A DNA stretch of 64,000 nucleotides from assembly GCF_000518545.1 (NCBI RefSeq), contig NZ_JADU01000008.1, positions 62,001-126,000 on the forward strand. Reading direction: 5' to 3'. Position numbers and translations under genes: made by a program. The DNA is from Hallella seregens ATCC 51272. Its GTDB lineage: Bacteria; Bacteroidota; Bacteroidia; Bacteroidales; Bacteroidaceae. Below, in pieces: positions 51,527 to 60,726 of this stretch (position 1 is the stretch's first letter; the number at the start of each line of letters is the position of its first letter). The notes below the pieces were generated by a model that worked only from the letters and a program-made list of their open reading frames with translations, ran no database searches and was not told the origin of the DNA.

Positions 51527-53256
51527 TGCTTGATTAGGTTTTTAACCAAAGCTGTTCCTGCCGGTCCCAACACTTTCTTCAGTATCGCTTTAGGCGTATG
51601 GGCAGGCTCGTTGCTGTTGCTTCCGATAAGCTCCTGAATGGCTTTCACCTCATCATCAGGGTTGGTGGTGACCTCAAAGACAACAGGTTGCTCGGACGGA
51701 GCGACAAAGATGAACTTCTTTTCCTCGAACTCTTCCTTGGTCGTGGCCGACAAATAAACGAATCCACAATCTTCGGCCCAACCCTTGGCCGTGCCGTTGT
51801 GTCCGCTGGCCGCCACAAACTGATCCAGTTTTACCTTGTCTTTCCACGGACGGGTCATCACCCTGAACTCCGCTCCCGTATGATTATTTATTAAAAGAAT
51901 CCTCACGTTTTTCCTGATGTGGCGGATGCCGAGAGCGTTCATATCATAGAAGAAAGCCAGGTCGCCGGTAACCAAGAAACACAGTTCTTCTGTGTTCATA
52001 CTCTCTCCAACCAGCATGGAAGTGCAGCCATCTATTCCGAATGCCGCCACGTTGGCAAAGCCTTTCACAGAGGCTTTCAGTGGGAAATAGTTCCAGCAAC
52101 GGAGACTATTAAGGATGGCGAAGTTGATATAACTGTTTTCAGGGATCAGGGAATGAAGCTGTTGGGCGACATAAAGATTGGACAAAGGAAGCTGTGTGTC
52201 GGTTACCAAGTTCTGTATCTCGGTTTCCCATTCCGTAAAATAATTGTTCTCCTCGACCTCGTCGACCGTTGCTGTCCGTTTGAAGAAGTCTGCATCGGGC
52301 GACACGAAGACCTTGGTCAGCCGGCCGTAGGTGTCCACCACGTCGCCTCCCCGGTCAACTCTCCACACCTCCGTCCGTTCGCCAAGTCCGCTCAAGGCGC
52401 CAAAGATGGAATAGTCGCCTGTCTGTCCGCCAACGGTAATGACAATATCAGGACAGAGGCGACTGTCGGCTATCCTGCGGGAAGACACCAGCAAATTGCC
52501 CTGGACTGTGTTCCTGCCATGGAAATTAGACAGATTGTTGGTGTATACCGCCGCATGATGTCTTTGGGTAAAGGCATCGATGGCTTCCGTTTGGGCCTGC
52601 GTGAAAGGCCGGTGCTCGCCAATGACGACGAGAATCTTCTTTCCCTTGAGTTCCAACTCACTCCAGTCGTCCCAGTATTCGTAACGCTTGATGGTGCGAA
52701 CGCTGGGCAGCTCTTTCTGGTCGAAGACGCTTTGCACACGGTCGTCTATCCTGATGTTCAGCTGTACCGGGCCTGGGGTGTGGTGTGTCAGCTCGAGCAT
52801 GGCCTCCCTTGCCCGCTGCTGGCAGAGGACTCGCGTGTTTACATCTACGACCTGTGGCAAGTCATACGATTTCTTGACGGCGTCGCGCGGCAGTGAACAT
52901 TGGTCGGGCGCCTGCATGTAGTCTTGGTACTCGTAGCGTTCGAGCTTGGATGTTGTGATGGCAAGAATAGGCACATGCTTGTAAAACGCCTCGGTAAGTC
53001 CGGGCAAATAGTTCCTCGTGGCCTGTGCGCTGGTGCACGATGTGGCCACTTTCTCCCCGGTCTGCAGGTGCAGTCCAATGGCAAAATACATGGCGCTCCG
53101 CTCATCCGGGACAGAATAGCAATGGAAGAAGTCGTCGTCTTGAACGGCTTGAACAATCGGTATATTCGTCCCGCCGGGGTTTAATACAATGTGGCGTATT
53201 TGATATTCCTTTAATAAAGCAATAACTATCCTGACGTTTTCGTGAGTTGAATACAT
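51523..53256 (-). CDS. Thiamine-diphosphate-dependent enzyme (MenD/acetolactate-synthase-like)
   Basis: 577 residues with the three-domain layout of ThDP decarboxylases/ligases. The PP-type Glu is in PDERSAMYFAIGL (E52), the central domain runs about 190-340, and the ThDP/Mg site lies near residue 428 (GDLAFFYDMNALGI, then LLINNHTG), with L in place of the usual G of GDG. It resembles MenD and acetohydroxyacid synthase in length. No menaquinone genes are near; it is embedded in the capsule operon between a hexapeptide acetyltransferase and an SDR. It may form a carbon-carbon bond on a nucleotide sugar, as YerE does for yersiniose, or decarboxylate a keto-sugar. Specific reaction unknown. Confidence 0.8.
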   Translation of the reverse strand: MYSTHENVRIVIALLKEYQIRHIVLNPGGTNIPIVQAVQDDDFFHCYSVPDERSAMYFAIGLHLQTGEKVATSCTSAQATRNYLPGLTEAFYKHVPILAITTSKLERYEYQDYMQAPDQCSLPRDAVKKSYDLPQVVDVNTRVLCQQRAREAMLELTHHTPGPVQLNIRIDDRVQSVFDQKELPSVRTIKRYEYWDDWSELELKGKKILVVIGEHRPFTQAQTEAIDAFTQRHHAAVYTNNLSNFHGRNTVQGNLLVSSRRIADSRLCPDIVITVGGQTGDYSIFGALSGLGERTEVWRVDRGGDVVDTYGRLTKVFVSPDADFFKRTATVDEVEENNYFTEWETEIQNLVTDTQLPLSNLYVAQQLHSLIPENSYINFAILNSLRCWNYFPLKASVKGFANVAAFGIDGCTSMLVGESMNTEELCFLVTGDLAFFYDMNALGIRHIRKNVRILLINNHTGAEFRVMTRPWKDKVKLDQFVAASGHNGTAKGWAEDCGFVYLSATTKEEFEEKKFIFVAPSEQPVVFEVTTNPDDEVKAIQELIGSNSNEPAHTPKAILKKVLGPAGTALVKNLIKQ

Positions 53257-53267
53257 TGTGTTGAATA

Positions 53268-54134
53268 TTAGAATGAATAAGGTACGTCATCGTAGGAGAG
53301 GTTGCCCGCGCCTCCTGTCATATAAATCATGTCGCCCATGATTGCACGGCCATAGTCGCTGACAAGGATAACCGCCATGTTGGCAACTTCTTCCGGCATG
53401 ATGTATCTCCCCAAGGGGATGCGCTCCAGGCCCAAGTCTGCCTTGTCACCGGCCGTCATCATAGGGGTCGCTGTCGGGCCAGGCGCAATTCCGTTGACCG
53501 TGATGCCGTCCTTGCCCAAAGCCTTTGCAAGTCCCAGCGTCAGGGAACGGATTCCCCATTTGCTCAGAATGTAGGCGCTGTTTCCCGGACGAAGACACGA
53601 GGCAGAGCCTATGTTGAGTATATTTCCGCGGATATGATTGGCTTTCATATACCGTCCTACAAGCTGCGACAGGAAAAACGCACCTTTCAGATTGGTGTCC
53701 ATGACGGCATCGTACTCCGCTTCCCGGGCTTCGGGCATGGGAGCTGCATTCACCCCTGCGTTGTTGACCAAGATGTCAACAGCAGGGATTCCCTCTGCCT
53801 CCAGCAATGACAATATCCTTTGAAACCCCTCTGCAAAAGAAGAAACGTCGGAATTGTCAAGTCTGAACGCTATGATTTTAGAGGAGGGAAAAGCCTGCTC
53901 CAGCTCTGTTTTCACCTTGCTCAACTTGTCTTGATTCCGCCCGGTCATGACTATCGAGGCTCCGGCTTGCAGGAATGCCCGGGAAATGGACAAGCCGATA
54001 CCACTCGTTCCTCCCGTGACGAGGGCGCATCTTTGCTCCAGCATCCTGCTCGGCGGGAGTTCAACGGTCTTGATTATCATTCTCGGGCGACGGTCAAGGA
54101 GCGTCTTGACAAGGTGCTTTATTGTTGTGTACAT
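53268..54134 (-). CDS. Short-chain dehydrogenase next to the ThDP enzyme
   Basis: 288 residues. After an N-terminal extension of about 30, ALVTGGTSGIGLSISRAF holds the G-x3-G-x-G nucleotide loop, DILVNNAGVNAAPMP is the family NNAG block, and SAYILSKWGIRSL supplies catalytic Tyr and Lys (about residue 193). It overlaps the flippase gene by 16 nt and the ThDP-enzyme gene begins 11 nt after its stop. A ThDP-SDR pair suggests a ligation or decarboxylation followed by ketone reduction. In-frame ATGs at residues 19 and 31 are alternative starts. Confidence 0.87.
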   Translation of the reverse strand: MYTTIKHLVKTLLDRRPRMIIKTVELPPSRMLEQRCALVTGGTSGIGLSISRAFLQAGASIVMTGRNQDKLSKVKTELEQAFPSSKIIAFRLDNSDVSSFAEGFQRILSLLEAEGIPAVDILVNNAGVNAAPMPEAREAEYDAVMDTNLKGAFFLSQLVGRYMKANHIRGNILNIGSASCLRPGNSAYILSKWGIRSLTLGLAKALGKDGITVNGIAPGPTATPMMTAGDKADLGLERIPLGRYIMPEEVANMAVILVSDYGRAIMGDMIYMTGGAGNLSYDDVPYSF

Positions 54135-55672
54135 ACGTGTTTTTTCAGGAGTTTTGCCATAACCAGCCCTTTCACTTTCCCTCTTTCAGACTTGGACATC
54201 CCCACCATATAAATGAAAATTACGGAACTGACGAGGGACGCAGCAACGGTAACCAACAGGTTCAGCCAGTATCCGGGAACTGCATACAGGCATGCCAAAG
54301 GCACGGGCAGCACAAGAACAGAAGTGTAAAGGATGGGAAAAATAGAGGAGTTCAGGTAATCTCGAACCGACAAACCTATCTTACTGCGCAGGTAAATGAC
54401 CCTTGCGACGATGATAACGACATTGATAAGGATTCTCACCACCCACACAGACCATACCGCCATACCCAATTTCAGCACGACATATACCGCAGGAACCGTG
54501 AGGAAATTGATGGAAGAGACCAGTATCTGGTAGTTTCTGATATGTCCGGCGGCCTGAACCGACATGTAGAGCGGGGCCGTCAGTGCCTCAGACAGATAAA
54601 AAATCAGGATGAGCTGACAGAAAATTCCCGTGTACTCCGGGACGTCGACCAGCCAAATATCCAGTATCTTGTCTGTCTCCAACAGGAGTGGAAGCGAGAT
54701 GAACAGCATCAGGAAATAGGAGTATTTGGACGTCTTGTAGACCAGATTAAAAAACTCTCGGATCTGTCCCGCCGCATAATACTTCACAATCTGGGGATTG
54801 AACGCAGTCTGAAAATTAGTGAAGAACTGGACGACCTGGCCCGAAATCTGATTGGCTATGCCCAATGCCGCGTTCAGCGTAACGCCGTAGAAGATGTTGA
54901 CCACGATGTTGAGACCCTGCTGGGCAAGTATGTTTGCAGCATTTCCCATCAGGGACCACCCGGAGAAACTGAACAAATCCTTGAACATTCCACGGTCCCA
55001 CAGCAGGCGATAGCGCGCCGTTCGGAAACTCCGGACACAGTACACGCGATAGGCAACATTGTCTGCAACGTTGACCAACAGCAGCAGAAAGCCATACGCA
55101 ATGAGCTTGTCGACGGGAGAAATATACAGCAGATAGACAATGCCGAGCTTCAGCACGACATCCAACAAGCTCAAATAGGCATAAAAATCCATCCGTTCAT
55201 AGGCAATGAGCGTTGCATTGTACGGTATCCTCGTCAGGTTGAGCATGAACGTAAATACCGTAAACTGATAGATCCAGAACGCAGCGTCGGCCCGGGCCGG
55301 AGGAATATTGAGCTGTGTATTGACAAACCACAGGCCGACCGTCTCGGCCAGAACCAGGAATACCACCGACAGCATGGCATAGATGCTCATGCTGATACAG
55401 AACACCTTGTGGGTCTTCTCCTCGTCCTGCTTGCCCAAGTAGAAGTTAAGAAACCGCTGTGTCGCAGAAGTCAGCGCGCCGTTTACAAAAGAAAACAGAA
55501 CGACGATGCCCCCAATGATGTTGTAGATACCATAGTCGGACACCCCCAACACGTGCAGAACCACGCGCGAAGTGAAGAGCGACACAACAAGTATCAGCAA
55601 CATCCGCACGTAGAGAAACATGGTGTTCTTGGCGATGCGCTTGTTGTTTGAAACCGTATGTTCCTGTGCCAT
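54119..55672 (-). CDS. Polysaccharide flippase (Wzx/MATE-like), first gene of the capsule operon
   Basis: 517 residues with twelve or more membrane segments, starting MAQEHTVSNNKRIAKNTMFLYVRMLLILVVSLFTSRVVLHVLGVSDYGIYNIIGG, the usual Wzx start (N-R-x-x-K-N, then V-L-G-x-x-D-Y-G-I-Y). It would flip the undecaprenyl-linked repeat unit to the periplasm. First gene of the leftward capsule operon, with a 480-nt leader upstream. The gene is visibly AT-richer than the host. Confidence 0.92.
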   Translation of the reverse strand: MAQEHTVSNNKRIAKNTMFLYVRMLLILVVSLFTSRVVLHVLGVSDYGIYNIIGGIVVLFSFVNGALTSATQRFLNFYLGKQDEEKTHKVFCISMSIYAMLSVVFLVLAETVGLWFVNTQLNIPPARADAAFWIYQFTVFTFMLNLTRIPYNATLIAYERMDFYAYLSLLDVVLKLGIVYLLYISPVDKLIAYGFLLLLVNVADNVAYRVYCVRSFRTARYRLLWDRGMFKDLFSFSGWSLMGNAANILAQQGLNIVVNIFYGVTLNAALGIANQISGQVVQFFTNFQTAFNPQIVKYYAAGQIREFFNLVYKTSKYSYFLMLFISLPLLLETDKILDIWLVDVPEYTGIFCQLILIFYLSEALTAPLYMSVQAAGHIRNYQILVSSINFLTVPAVYVVLKLGMAVWSVWVVRILINVVIIVARVIYLRSKIGLSVRDYLNSSIFPILYTSVLVLPVPLACLYAVPGYWLNLLVTVAASLVSSVIFIYMVGMSKSERGKVKGLVMAKLLKKHVCTQQ

Positions 55673-56151
55673 GATTGTTTGTTCGTGGCCGATTGGCTAT
55701 CGTATCAGCCCCATTTCTCTGGCCAGCCCTGCATTAATCACAGTGTTATTTCTTACCTATAAAGGGCTACCCGTTCGTCGACAATCGTTTTTTCGGATAT
55801 GTCTGCCCTGCATGTCTCCATAGCCTACGCCCGAACCCTGCCCAAACAAAAGGACAGGAGGACTGTCTTTCCCGAACGATTCGGCCCGATGAAAAGGTTG
55901 ATTCTGCCTGCTTTATGGCAAGCTGCATTCCTGATTGGGCCATAGTTTTCAAGGCTATAAGAGTTTATCATATATCAAAGACCTATGGAAATTAATTTGT
56001 ATTTCACCTTTCGAGTCTATCTTAGAGGTACCAACAATATACCTCGTGGAAAATTCAATGGTTTGAATATCAGCGAGTTATGTGTTTTCATACGTGCAAG
56101 GGCCCGAGCAGTAGGGGGTGCTGGAGGGGTGTAAGCGGGCTCTTGTGCCTA
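55673..56151 (-). other. Untranslated leader of the capsule operon
   Basis: The stretch between the promoter and the flippase has no convincing gene: the minus-strand frame of 61 codons at 55767-55952 and a 50-codon plus-strand frame at about 55798 match nothing I know. It is AT-rich in its middle (TATCATATATCAAAG, ATTAATTTGTATTTC). A short hairpin GAGGTA/TACCTC is at 56025-56045. Its length fits the long leaders on which UpxY-type antiterminators act. Confidence 0.5.
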
Positions 56152-56183
56152 CAAAGATAGGGGAAATCCGTGGAAAGAGCAAA
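56152..56183 (-). promoter_or_regulatory. Promoter of the capsule operon
   Basis: Minus strand TTTG (56183-56180), 20-nt spacer, TATCTTTG (56159-56152): a full consensus match. The predicted transcript would start near 56145. No inverted repeats of the invertible-promoter type flank it as far as I can see. Confidence 0.75.
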
Positions 56184-56307
56184 TCTGAGGCGGAGAATTT
56201 TGCCTGTCGGCCGGGTCGAGTGTGCAAATGATTGCACTGCAAAGGGGATGCCAAGCAAGGCCGACGGCACGGACACCACAGCATGAACCGCCGAAGCACG
56301 CGCCCCC

Positions 56308-57426
56308 TCAGAACCGGAAGTCGAGCTGCACGTCCACCATGTCGTAATCGTGGCGGGCCAGCGAACGGTCGTTCACGCGCAGGTATTCGGCATTGAGCTG
56401 CACGTTCTTGTTGAACATGAAGTTGGCGCCCACCTCGTAAAGGGTCTTGCTCGTGCGCCACGAGGCCGAGGGGCGGTACAGGTCGTAGCGGACCTTGGCA
56501 TAGAGTTTCTTCGGGAGCACGGGGGCGATGACGAGAGCGTAGGCGCCGTCGGCCTTGGCACCGAGGGCCTCGTTGACGTCGCACTTGCTCAGGTCGGCCG
56601 AGGAATTGTAGGTGGTCTGGAAGGCTTTGCCCGTGGAATGGATGTACTCCGAGCGCACGGTCCAGTCGCAGAACTTGTACTCGCCCGAGATGGCGTAGCG
56701 GTGCTGGGGCAGCCGTCGCACGCCGGCGACGTCGTTGCCCTGGAGGTTTTTCCAGCTGCCCTTGCGGCTGTAGGAGCCTTCGGAGCCGAACACGCCGAGG
56801 CGCAGGCCGGCCACGGGCATCACCCAGACGCCGCCGATGAGCTCTTTCTGCTGGTCCACGTCCTTGGTGTTGATGCCCTGTCCGTTGAACACGCCGGCCT
56901 GATAGTGCAGCAGCGGCCGTCCGGCGGCGTTCTTCACGAGGTCGCCCTCGAGCTGCACGCCGATGTCGCGGCCGTTGCTCGGGTGGGCGCCGGAGCGGTC
57001 GGCAAAGTAGACCAGACGGCTGACGCTCTGGGCCACCGACAGGAATCCCTGGTCGATGGGGTGCAGGGGGTTGTCGAAGGAGAACGGGCGCTTGAACTGG
57101 CCCACCTTCACACGCATGAACCCGAAGCGCTGCCACTCGGCAAAGAGGTCGACCAACCGGGGCGAGTTGCCCAGCGTGGAGGTGTTGCCGTTGAACTGAA
57201 CCTGTGCTTTCCAGTACCAGTCGGTGGCGATGCGCCCGTCGAGACTGAGGCGCAGCAGCCGCAGGTTGAAAGAGTTGCTCTCCGCGCCGTCCTGCCCGGA
57301 ATACTGGTATTGCGCCATGCCGTAGCCCGAGAGCCTCACGTTGTTAATCCATGCCGGGGTCTTGTTTTCCGCGCCGGCGGCGGCCATCACGGCGACGGCG
57401 GCCAGCGTCATCATAGTCCTTTTCAT
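56308..57426 (-). CDS. Phosphate-selective porin O/P-like outer-membrane protein
   Basis: 372 residues with a signal peptide (MTLAAVAVMAAAGA, to about 19). NNVRLSGYGMAQYQYSG is the start of the barrel, FNLRLLRLSLDGRIATDWYWKAQVQFNG and PRLVDLFAEWQRFGFMRVKVGQFKRPFSFDNPLHPIDQGFLS (about 90-130) are the family's strongest blocks, and it ends DYDMVDVQLDFRF with a terminal Phe. It is a stand-alone gene with a TATATTTG element (57513-57506) 80 bp upstream. A third porin of this window, distinct from the two in the redox operon. Confidence 0.88.
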   Translation of the reverse strand: MKRTMMTLAAVAVMAAAGAENKTPAWINNVRLSGYGMAQYQYSGQDGAESNSFNLRLLRLSLDGRIATDWYWKAQVQFNGNTSTLGNSPRLVDLFAEWQRFGFMRVKVGQFKRPFSFDNPLHPIDQGFLSVAQSVSRLVYFADRSGAHPSNGRDIGVQLEGDLVKNAAGRPLLHYQAGVFNGQGINTKDVDQQKELIGGVWVMPVAGLRLGVFGSEGSYSRKGSWKNLQGNDVAGVRRLPQHRYAISGEYKFCDWTVRSEYIHSTGKAFQTTYNSSADLSKCDVNEALGAKADGAYALVIAPVLPKKLYAKVRYDLYRPSASWRTSKTLYEVGANFMFNKNVQLNAEYLRVNDRSLARHDYDMVDVQLDFRF

Positions 57427-57505
57427 GATATGTCAGGGTTTTGGTTGCCGTATGCAGACATGCGGCCGACGCTGCAAACGGCCGGCCGGAGCTGCAAACA
57501 TGCTG

Positions 57506-57513
57506 CAAATATA
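57506..57513 (-). promoter_or_regulatory. -7 element for the porin gene
   Basis: Minus strand TATATTTG; no clear -33 at 20 nt. Confidence 0.4.
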
Positions 57514-57589
57514 AGGATTATTCTGGAAATGTGGGCCGTTCCCGCCCGTTTTTTCTCGGCCGGCAGACGCGGGGACAGCTGCAAACGCG

Positions 57590-57760
57590 GCATTGTCGTG
57601 GGGCGGCCGCGCTGCAAACGCAACGGGAATATAGCGCAAACGCTACACGGGCACACCGTAAACGCAACGGGAATATGGCGCAAACGCCACACGCCTACGC
57701 CGCAAACGCCATGCAATAATGCCGCCAACGCCACGCAAATGCGCCGTCGCCGCAGGGCTC
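57590..57760. repeat. Cluster of CGCAAACGC / AACGGGAATA words
   Basis: GCAAACGCAACGGGAATA occurs at about 57613-57630 and in changed form (GTAAACGCAACGGGAATATG) at about 57659-57677; CGCAAACGC recurs four more times, about every 12-24 bp. Related spacers are at 15.6, 20.4 and 46.1 kb. Confidence 0.7.
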
Positions 57761-57780
57761 CCACACCGGCAAGCATCCTC

Positions 57781-58135
57781 CAACCCACCCTATCAAGTCC
57801 TATACCCCCCTATCCTCTCTTAAAAGACAACCCTTGCCACAACAACAAACAACCACAACAACCACCCCCACACCCTGCAACGATTGCCAAAGACCACCTT
57901 ATTCTTCCCCCAACCCACCCTATCAAGTCCTATACCCCCCTATCCTCTCCTAAAAAACAACTCCTATAACAACAACAAACAACCACAACAACCACCCCCC
58001 CACACCCTGAAACGATTGCCAAAGCCCACCTTATTCTTCCTACAACCCAGCCTATCCTCGCCCAAACCCAGAGCCTATCAAGTCCTATAACGGCCTATCC
58101 TCTCCTACAAATCCCCCTATCCTCTCCTACAAATC
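57781..58135. repeat. 130-bp tandem repeat rich in CCTATC
   Basis: CAACCCACCCTATCAAGTCC recurs at 57781 and 57911; a third, partial copy begins at about 58043 (CAACCCAGCCTATC). Within each unit are CCTATACCCCCC-TATCCTCTC, then ACAACAACAAACAACCAC and CACCCTG-AACGATTGCC. At the right end, short copies TATCCTCTCCTACAAATC follow each other. No gene. The plus strand is almost free of G. Confidence 0.85.
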
Positions 58136-58427
58136 TCCCCTGCCCCATCCCCAAAAACCGCCCCGCACGGCAACCTTGGCCCCCTCCTCCGCCCGCCCCC
58201 GTGCGCCCCCCGCGCCGCCTGCCCCGGACGGCACGGGGGATAAGCCGCTGAAAACCTTTGCCTTGTACCCGGAACTTGCACCATCGCTTCACAAAAACGG
58301 CAACAATTCCACACGGATTTTTGCTAAAGTTTTCTTTTTAAATCTGTAACTTCAAGACTATCAAACGATTGACATTTCTTAACGCAACAAAAGTTGTCCA
58401 AAAGTAAAATCTTCACGGGAGAATGGT

Positions 58428-58435
58428 TATCTTTG
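58428..58435 (+). promoter_or_regulatory. -7 element (TATCTTTG) for nrdD
   Basis: TATCTTTG lies 60 bp before the ATG at 58495. Its presence argues that the longer open frame starting at 58423 is not translated. No TTG at 20 nt upstream. Confidence 0.5.
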
Positions 58436-58494
58436 CAACATCATTCCAACACAATTCAACAAACCCCTTTAAACCCCATCGAGGACACACCAAA

Positions 58495-60705
58495 ATGATA
58501 CAGACGGTAGTTAAAAGAGACGGTCGCATCGTTGGCTTCAACGACCAGAAAATCCAGGCAGCCATCCGCAAAGCCATGCTCCACACCGACAAGGGCGAGG
58601 ACGAGCACCTCATCGTGCGCATCACTGACCACATCGCCACCAAGGGCAAAGCCCAGATGTCGGTGGAGGACATTCAGGACGCCGTGGAGGTGGAGCTGAT
58701 GAAAAGCGCACGCAAGGACGTGGCCCAAAAGTACATCGCCTACCGCAACCAGCGGTCCATCGCACGCAAAGCCAAGACGCGCGACGTGTTCATGGAGATT
58801 GTGAACATCCAGAAAAACGAGGTCACGCGCGAGAATGCCAACATGAACGCCGACACCCCGGCCGGCATGATGATGAAGTTTGCCTCGGAGAGCACCAAGC
58901 CTTTCGTGGACGACTACCTGCTGAGCGAGGAGGTGCGCGACGCCGTGAAGCACAACTACATCCACATTCACGACAAAGACTACTACCCCACCAAATCGCT
59001 CACCTGCGTGCAACACCCGCTGGACCACATCCTAAACCACGGATTCGTGGCCGGCCACGGCTCCTCGCGACCCGCCAAGCGTATAGAAACGGCTGCCGTG
59101 CTGGCCTGCATCTCGCTGGAAACCTGCCAAAACGAGATGCACGGAGGCCAGGCCATTCCCGCCTTCGACTTCTATCTGGCCCCCTTCGTGCGGCTGAGCT
59201 ACCAGGAGGAGCTGCGCAACCTGGAGCAGCTGACCGGCCAGCCGCTCGGCCATCTGATGGACGCGCCCATCGACGACTACCTGGAGCTGCCGCTCGACGG
59301 CCTCGACGGCGACGACCGCCTCAAGCAGCACGCCATCAACAAGACCGTGAACCGCGTGCACCAGGCCATGGAAGCCTTCATCCACAACATGAACACCATA
59401 CACTCGCGCGGCGGCAACCAAGTGGTGTTCTCCTCTATTAATTACGGCACCGACACCTCGGCCGAGGGCCGCTGCGTCATGCGCGAGCTGCTCAAGACCA
59501 CCTACGAGGGCGTGGGCAACGGCGAGACGGCCATCTTCCCCATACAGATCTGGAAGAAAAAGCGCGGCGTGAACTATCTGCCCGACGACCGCAACTACGA
59601 CCTCTACCAGTATGCCTGCAAGGTGACGGCCCGCCGCTTCTTCCCCAACTTCCTGAACCTCGACGCCACGTTCAACCAAAACGAGCGCTGGCGGGCCGAC
59701 GACCCCGAGCGCTACCGCTGGGAAATCGCCACCATGGGCTGCCGCACACGCGTGTTCGAGAACCGCTACGGCGACAAGACCAGCGTGGGACGGGGCAACC
59801 TCAGCTTCACCACCATCAACATTGTGCGCCTCGCCATCGAGTGCATGCAGGTGGCCGACCCCAGCGAACGCATCAATCTCTTCTTCGCAAAACTCGACCA
59901 CACGCTCGACGTCACCGCCCGGCAGCTCGACGAGCGCTTCCAGTTCCAGAAGACGGCCTACGCCAAACAGTTCCCCCTGCTCATGACCAAGCTCTGGAAC
60001 GGCTGCGAAAAGCTCGGGCCCAACGACACCATCGAGAGCGTCATCAACCAGGGCACGCTCGGCATCGGCTTCATCGGACTGGCCGAATGCCTCGTAGCCC
60101 TCACCGGCAAGCACCACGGCGAGAGCGACGAGTCGCAGCAGCTCGGGCTGCGCATCGTCACCTACATGCGCGACCGCGTGAAGCAGTTCTCCGAGCACTA
60201 CCAGCACAACTACTCCGTGCTGGCCACTCCCGCCGAGGGCCTGAGCGGCAAGTTCACCAAGGTGGACCGCAAGGAGTTCGGCTCCCTGCCCGGTATCACC
60301 GACCGCGACTACTACACCAACTCCAACCACGTGCCCGTCTACTACAAGTGCTCGGCCCGCCACAAGGCCGAGGTGGAGGCCCCCTACCACGACCTCACCC
60401 GCGGCGGACACATCTTTTATGTGGAAATCGACGGCGACGCCACCCACAACCCGCAGGCCATCATGGCCGTGGTCGACATGATGGACCGGCTCAACATGGG
60501 CTACGGCTCGGTGAACCACAACCGCAACCGCTGCATGGAATGCGGCTACGAGAACGCCGACCCACACATGGAGACCTGTCCCAAGTGCGGCAGCCACCAC
60601 ATCGACCGGCTGCAACGCATCACCGGTTACCTCGTGGGCACCACCGACCGATGGAACCACGGCAAGCTGGCCGAGCTCAACGACCGCGTGCAACACAGCC
60701 TGTAG
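58495..60705 (+). CDS. nrdD: Anaerobic ribonucleoside-triphosphate reductase
   Basis: 736 residues. An ATP-cone domain (about 1-90, MIQTVVKRDGRIVGFNDQKIQAAIRKAM) precedes the ten-stranded barrel; NEMHGGQAIPAFDFYLAPFVR near residue 220 and the C-terminal zinc site CMECGY (about 678) and CPKCGS (about 694) are present. The glycyl-radical segment is RITGYLVGTTDRWN near 706-719; the radical glycine is the one after RIT. Makes deoxynucleotides for anaerobic growth. Followed 21 nt on by nrdG. The start at 58495 is chosen because the promoter element lies inside the longer frame. Confidence 0.96.
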   Translation: MIQTVVKRDGRIVGFNDQKIQAAIRKAMLHTDKGEDEHLIVRITDHIATKGKAQMSVEDIQDAVEVELMKSARKDVAQKYIAYRNQRSIARKAKTRDVFMEIVNIQKNEVTRENANMNADTPAGMMMKFASESTKPFVDDYLLSEEVRDAVKHNYIHIHDKDYYPTKSLTCVQHPLDHILNHGFVAGHGSSRPAKRIETAAVLACISLETCQNEMHGGQAIPAFDFYLAPFVRLSYQEELRNLEQLTGQPLGHLMDAPIDDYLELPLDGLDGDDRLKQHAINKTVNRVHQAMEAFIHNMNTIHSRGGNQVVFSSINYGTDTSAEGRCVMRELLKTTYEGVGNGETAIFPIQIWKKKRGVNYLPDDRNYDLYQYACKVTARRFFPNFLNLDATFNQNERWRADDPERYRWEIATMGCRTRVFENRYGDKTSVGRGNLSFTTINIVRLAIECMQVADPSERINLFFAKLDHTLDVTARQLDERFQFQKTAYAKQFPLLMTKLWNGCEKLGPNDTIESVINQGTLGIGFIGLAECLVALTGKHHGESDESQQLGLRIVTYMRDRVKQFSEHYQHNYSVLATPAEGLSGKFTKVDRKEFGSLPGITDRDYYTNSNHVPVYYKCSARHKAEVEAPYHDLTRGGHIFYVEIDGDATHNPQAIMAVVDMMDRLNMGYGSVNHNRNRCMECGYENADPHMETCPKCGSHHIDRLQRITGYLVGTTDRWNHGKLAELNDRVQHSL

Positions 60706-60726
60706 ACCCCATCCCCCCCTACCCCC

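Noticed and set aside
51523-53256. The ThDP enzyme as MenD itself
   Set aside because: No other menaquinone genes are near, it is embedded in a capsule operon, and its ThDP loop (GDLAF) departs from usual MenD; the possibility is kept open in the entry.
55767-55952. A 61-codon ORF in the capsule leader
   Set aside because: No family resemblance, and a 50-codon frame on the other strand covers the same bases; neither has neighbours that would need it.
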